Shown here in pieces: positions 63,333 through 64,000 of a DNA stretch of 64,000 bases. Numbering within the stretch: the first letter of the stretch is position 1; every line of letters starts with the position of its first letter. The stretch is from positions 371,198 to 435,197 of the forward strand of contig JAQTUP010000002.1 in assembly GCA_028707275.1 (NCBI GenBank), written 5' to 3'. Position numbers and translations under genes: made by a program. Source of the DNA: Gallionella sp. GTDB taxonomy: Bacteria > Pseudomonadota > Gammaproteobacteria > Burkholderiales > Gallionellaceae. Below the pieces are notes generated by a model that saw nothing but the letters and a program-made list of their open reading frames with translations, ran no database searches and had not been told where the DNA came from.

Positions 63333-64000
63333 ATGCGTTTTCTGATTCTTGGTTTTTTGATTTCAATGATTGCAGGCTGCGCGCAAAACCCTGTCACCGG
63401 ATCAAATGATTTCGTGATGATGTCAGAAAGCCAGGAAATTTCGATTGGCCGCCAAAATGACGAGCAAATCAAGAAGCAATATAAGGTTTATGGCTCAAAA
63501 CCCTTGCAGGACTACGTGAACAGCGTCGGTCAACGCATCGCAAAACGCAGCCACCGTCCCGATTTACAATACCACTTTACCGTGCTGGATACGCCGGACA
63601 TCAATGCCTTCGCACTGCCCGGCGGCTATGTCTATATCACGCGCGGCATTCTGGCCTACCTCAATTCTGAAGCTGAACTCGCCGCTGTGCTGGGCCATGA
63701 AATCGGCCACGTCACGGCGCGCCACGGGGTGCGCCAGCAAAGCGCGGCTCAGGCCGCAAATATCGGACTGACCATCGCGTCCCTCTTTGTGCCTCAAATC
63801 AATACGATGGGCGGCAGCAACCTGAGCAATCTCGTAGGCGGTGCACTGCTGTCCGGTTACGGCCGAGAGCACGAATTAGAAGCGGATCGCTTAGGCGCCG
63901 AATATCTCTCGCGCACGGATTATGACCCCCAGGCGATCATCACCGTCATTGATGTACTAAAAAATCAGGAACTACAAGACGCCAGACTGGCTAAACAGGA
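63333..64000 (+). CDS. M48 family metallopeptidase lipoprotein, N-terminal part
   Basis: Partial; 222 codons before the right window edge, all open. The start MRFLILGFLISMIAGCAQNP is a lipoprotein signal with a lipobox (IAGC), so the mature protein should be lipid-anchored in the periplasm. NPVTGSNDFVMMSESQEISIG and NAFALPGGYVYITRGILAYL lead to the zinc motif HEIGH; a later GREHELEADRLGAEYLS gives the third zinc ligand. This resembles BepA/LoiP-type outer-membrane quality-control proteases. Confidence 0.9.
   Translation, partial: MRFLILGFLISMIAGCAQNPVTGSNDFVMMSESQEISIGRQNDEQIKKQYKVYGSKPLQDYVNSVGQRIAKRSHRPDLQYHFTVLDTPDINAFALPGGYVYITRGILAYLNSEAELAAVLGHEIGHVTARHGVRQQSAAQAANIGLTIASLFVPQINTMGGSNLSNLVGGALLSGYGREHELEADRLGAEYLSRTDYDPQAIITVIDVLKNQELQDARLAKQ

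Overview
The window looks like the chromosome of a betaproteobacterium, most likely of the Nitrosomonadales/Gallionellaceae type. The reasons are the mlaFEDCB-bolA-murA-hisG-hisD gene order, the short HisZ-dependent HisG, a DUF1841 gene, two tuf genes flanking the rpo/str cluster, and Rnf and hemerythrin-type redox genes. The taxonomic placement is an inference from gene content; no rRNA is present.

Left part (1-18.7 kb): the end of pyrD; a membrane class III nucleotide cyclase fused to a C-terminal hemerythrin domain; a complete rnfABCDGE operon followed by nth, with a damaged chimeric antitoxin gene wedged between rnfE and nth; a DUF1841 gene; a sensor histidine kinase preceded by a c-di-GMP-I (GEMM) riboswitch; ssb; a YajR-like MFS transporter; a YebC-family gene; uvrA-arfB; cysK.

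Central part (18.8-50.9 kb, all minus strand, transcribed right to left): a translation/transcription supercluster running tRNA-Tyr, tRNA-Gly, tRNA-Thr, tuf, tRNA-Trp, secE-nusG, rplKA, rplJL, rpoBC, rpsLG-fusA-tuf, the S10 operon, the spc operon and the alpha operon, ending at rplQ with a terminator. The spc promoter, the tRNA-tuf promoter, the rplL-rpoB attenuator and a possible L10 leader can be read from sequence.

Right part (51-64 kb): on the minus strand yihY, mlaFEDCB, an ibaG/bolA gene, murA, hisG and hisD. The his genes are separated by an accessory insert holding an intact parDE module, a gene of unknown function followed by an attC-like site, and an mqsRA module in which mqsR is broken. 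On the plus strand follow wrbA, a HugZ-like gene, rpmE and the start of an M48 peptidase.

The most unusual structure is a family of 7-base-periodic arrays in at least seven, probably nine, intergenic spacers. Several are arranged as a run of direct heptamers followed by a run of their reverse complement. The heptamer differs from place to place, but the period and head-to-head geometry recur. They lie in the spacers of the most highly expressed operons (rpoB-rpoC, rplA-rplJ, both tuf genes, rpsJ) and at murA, hisG and cysK.
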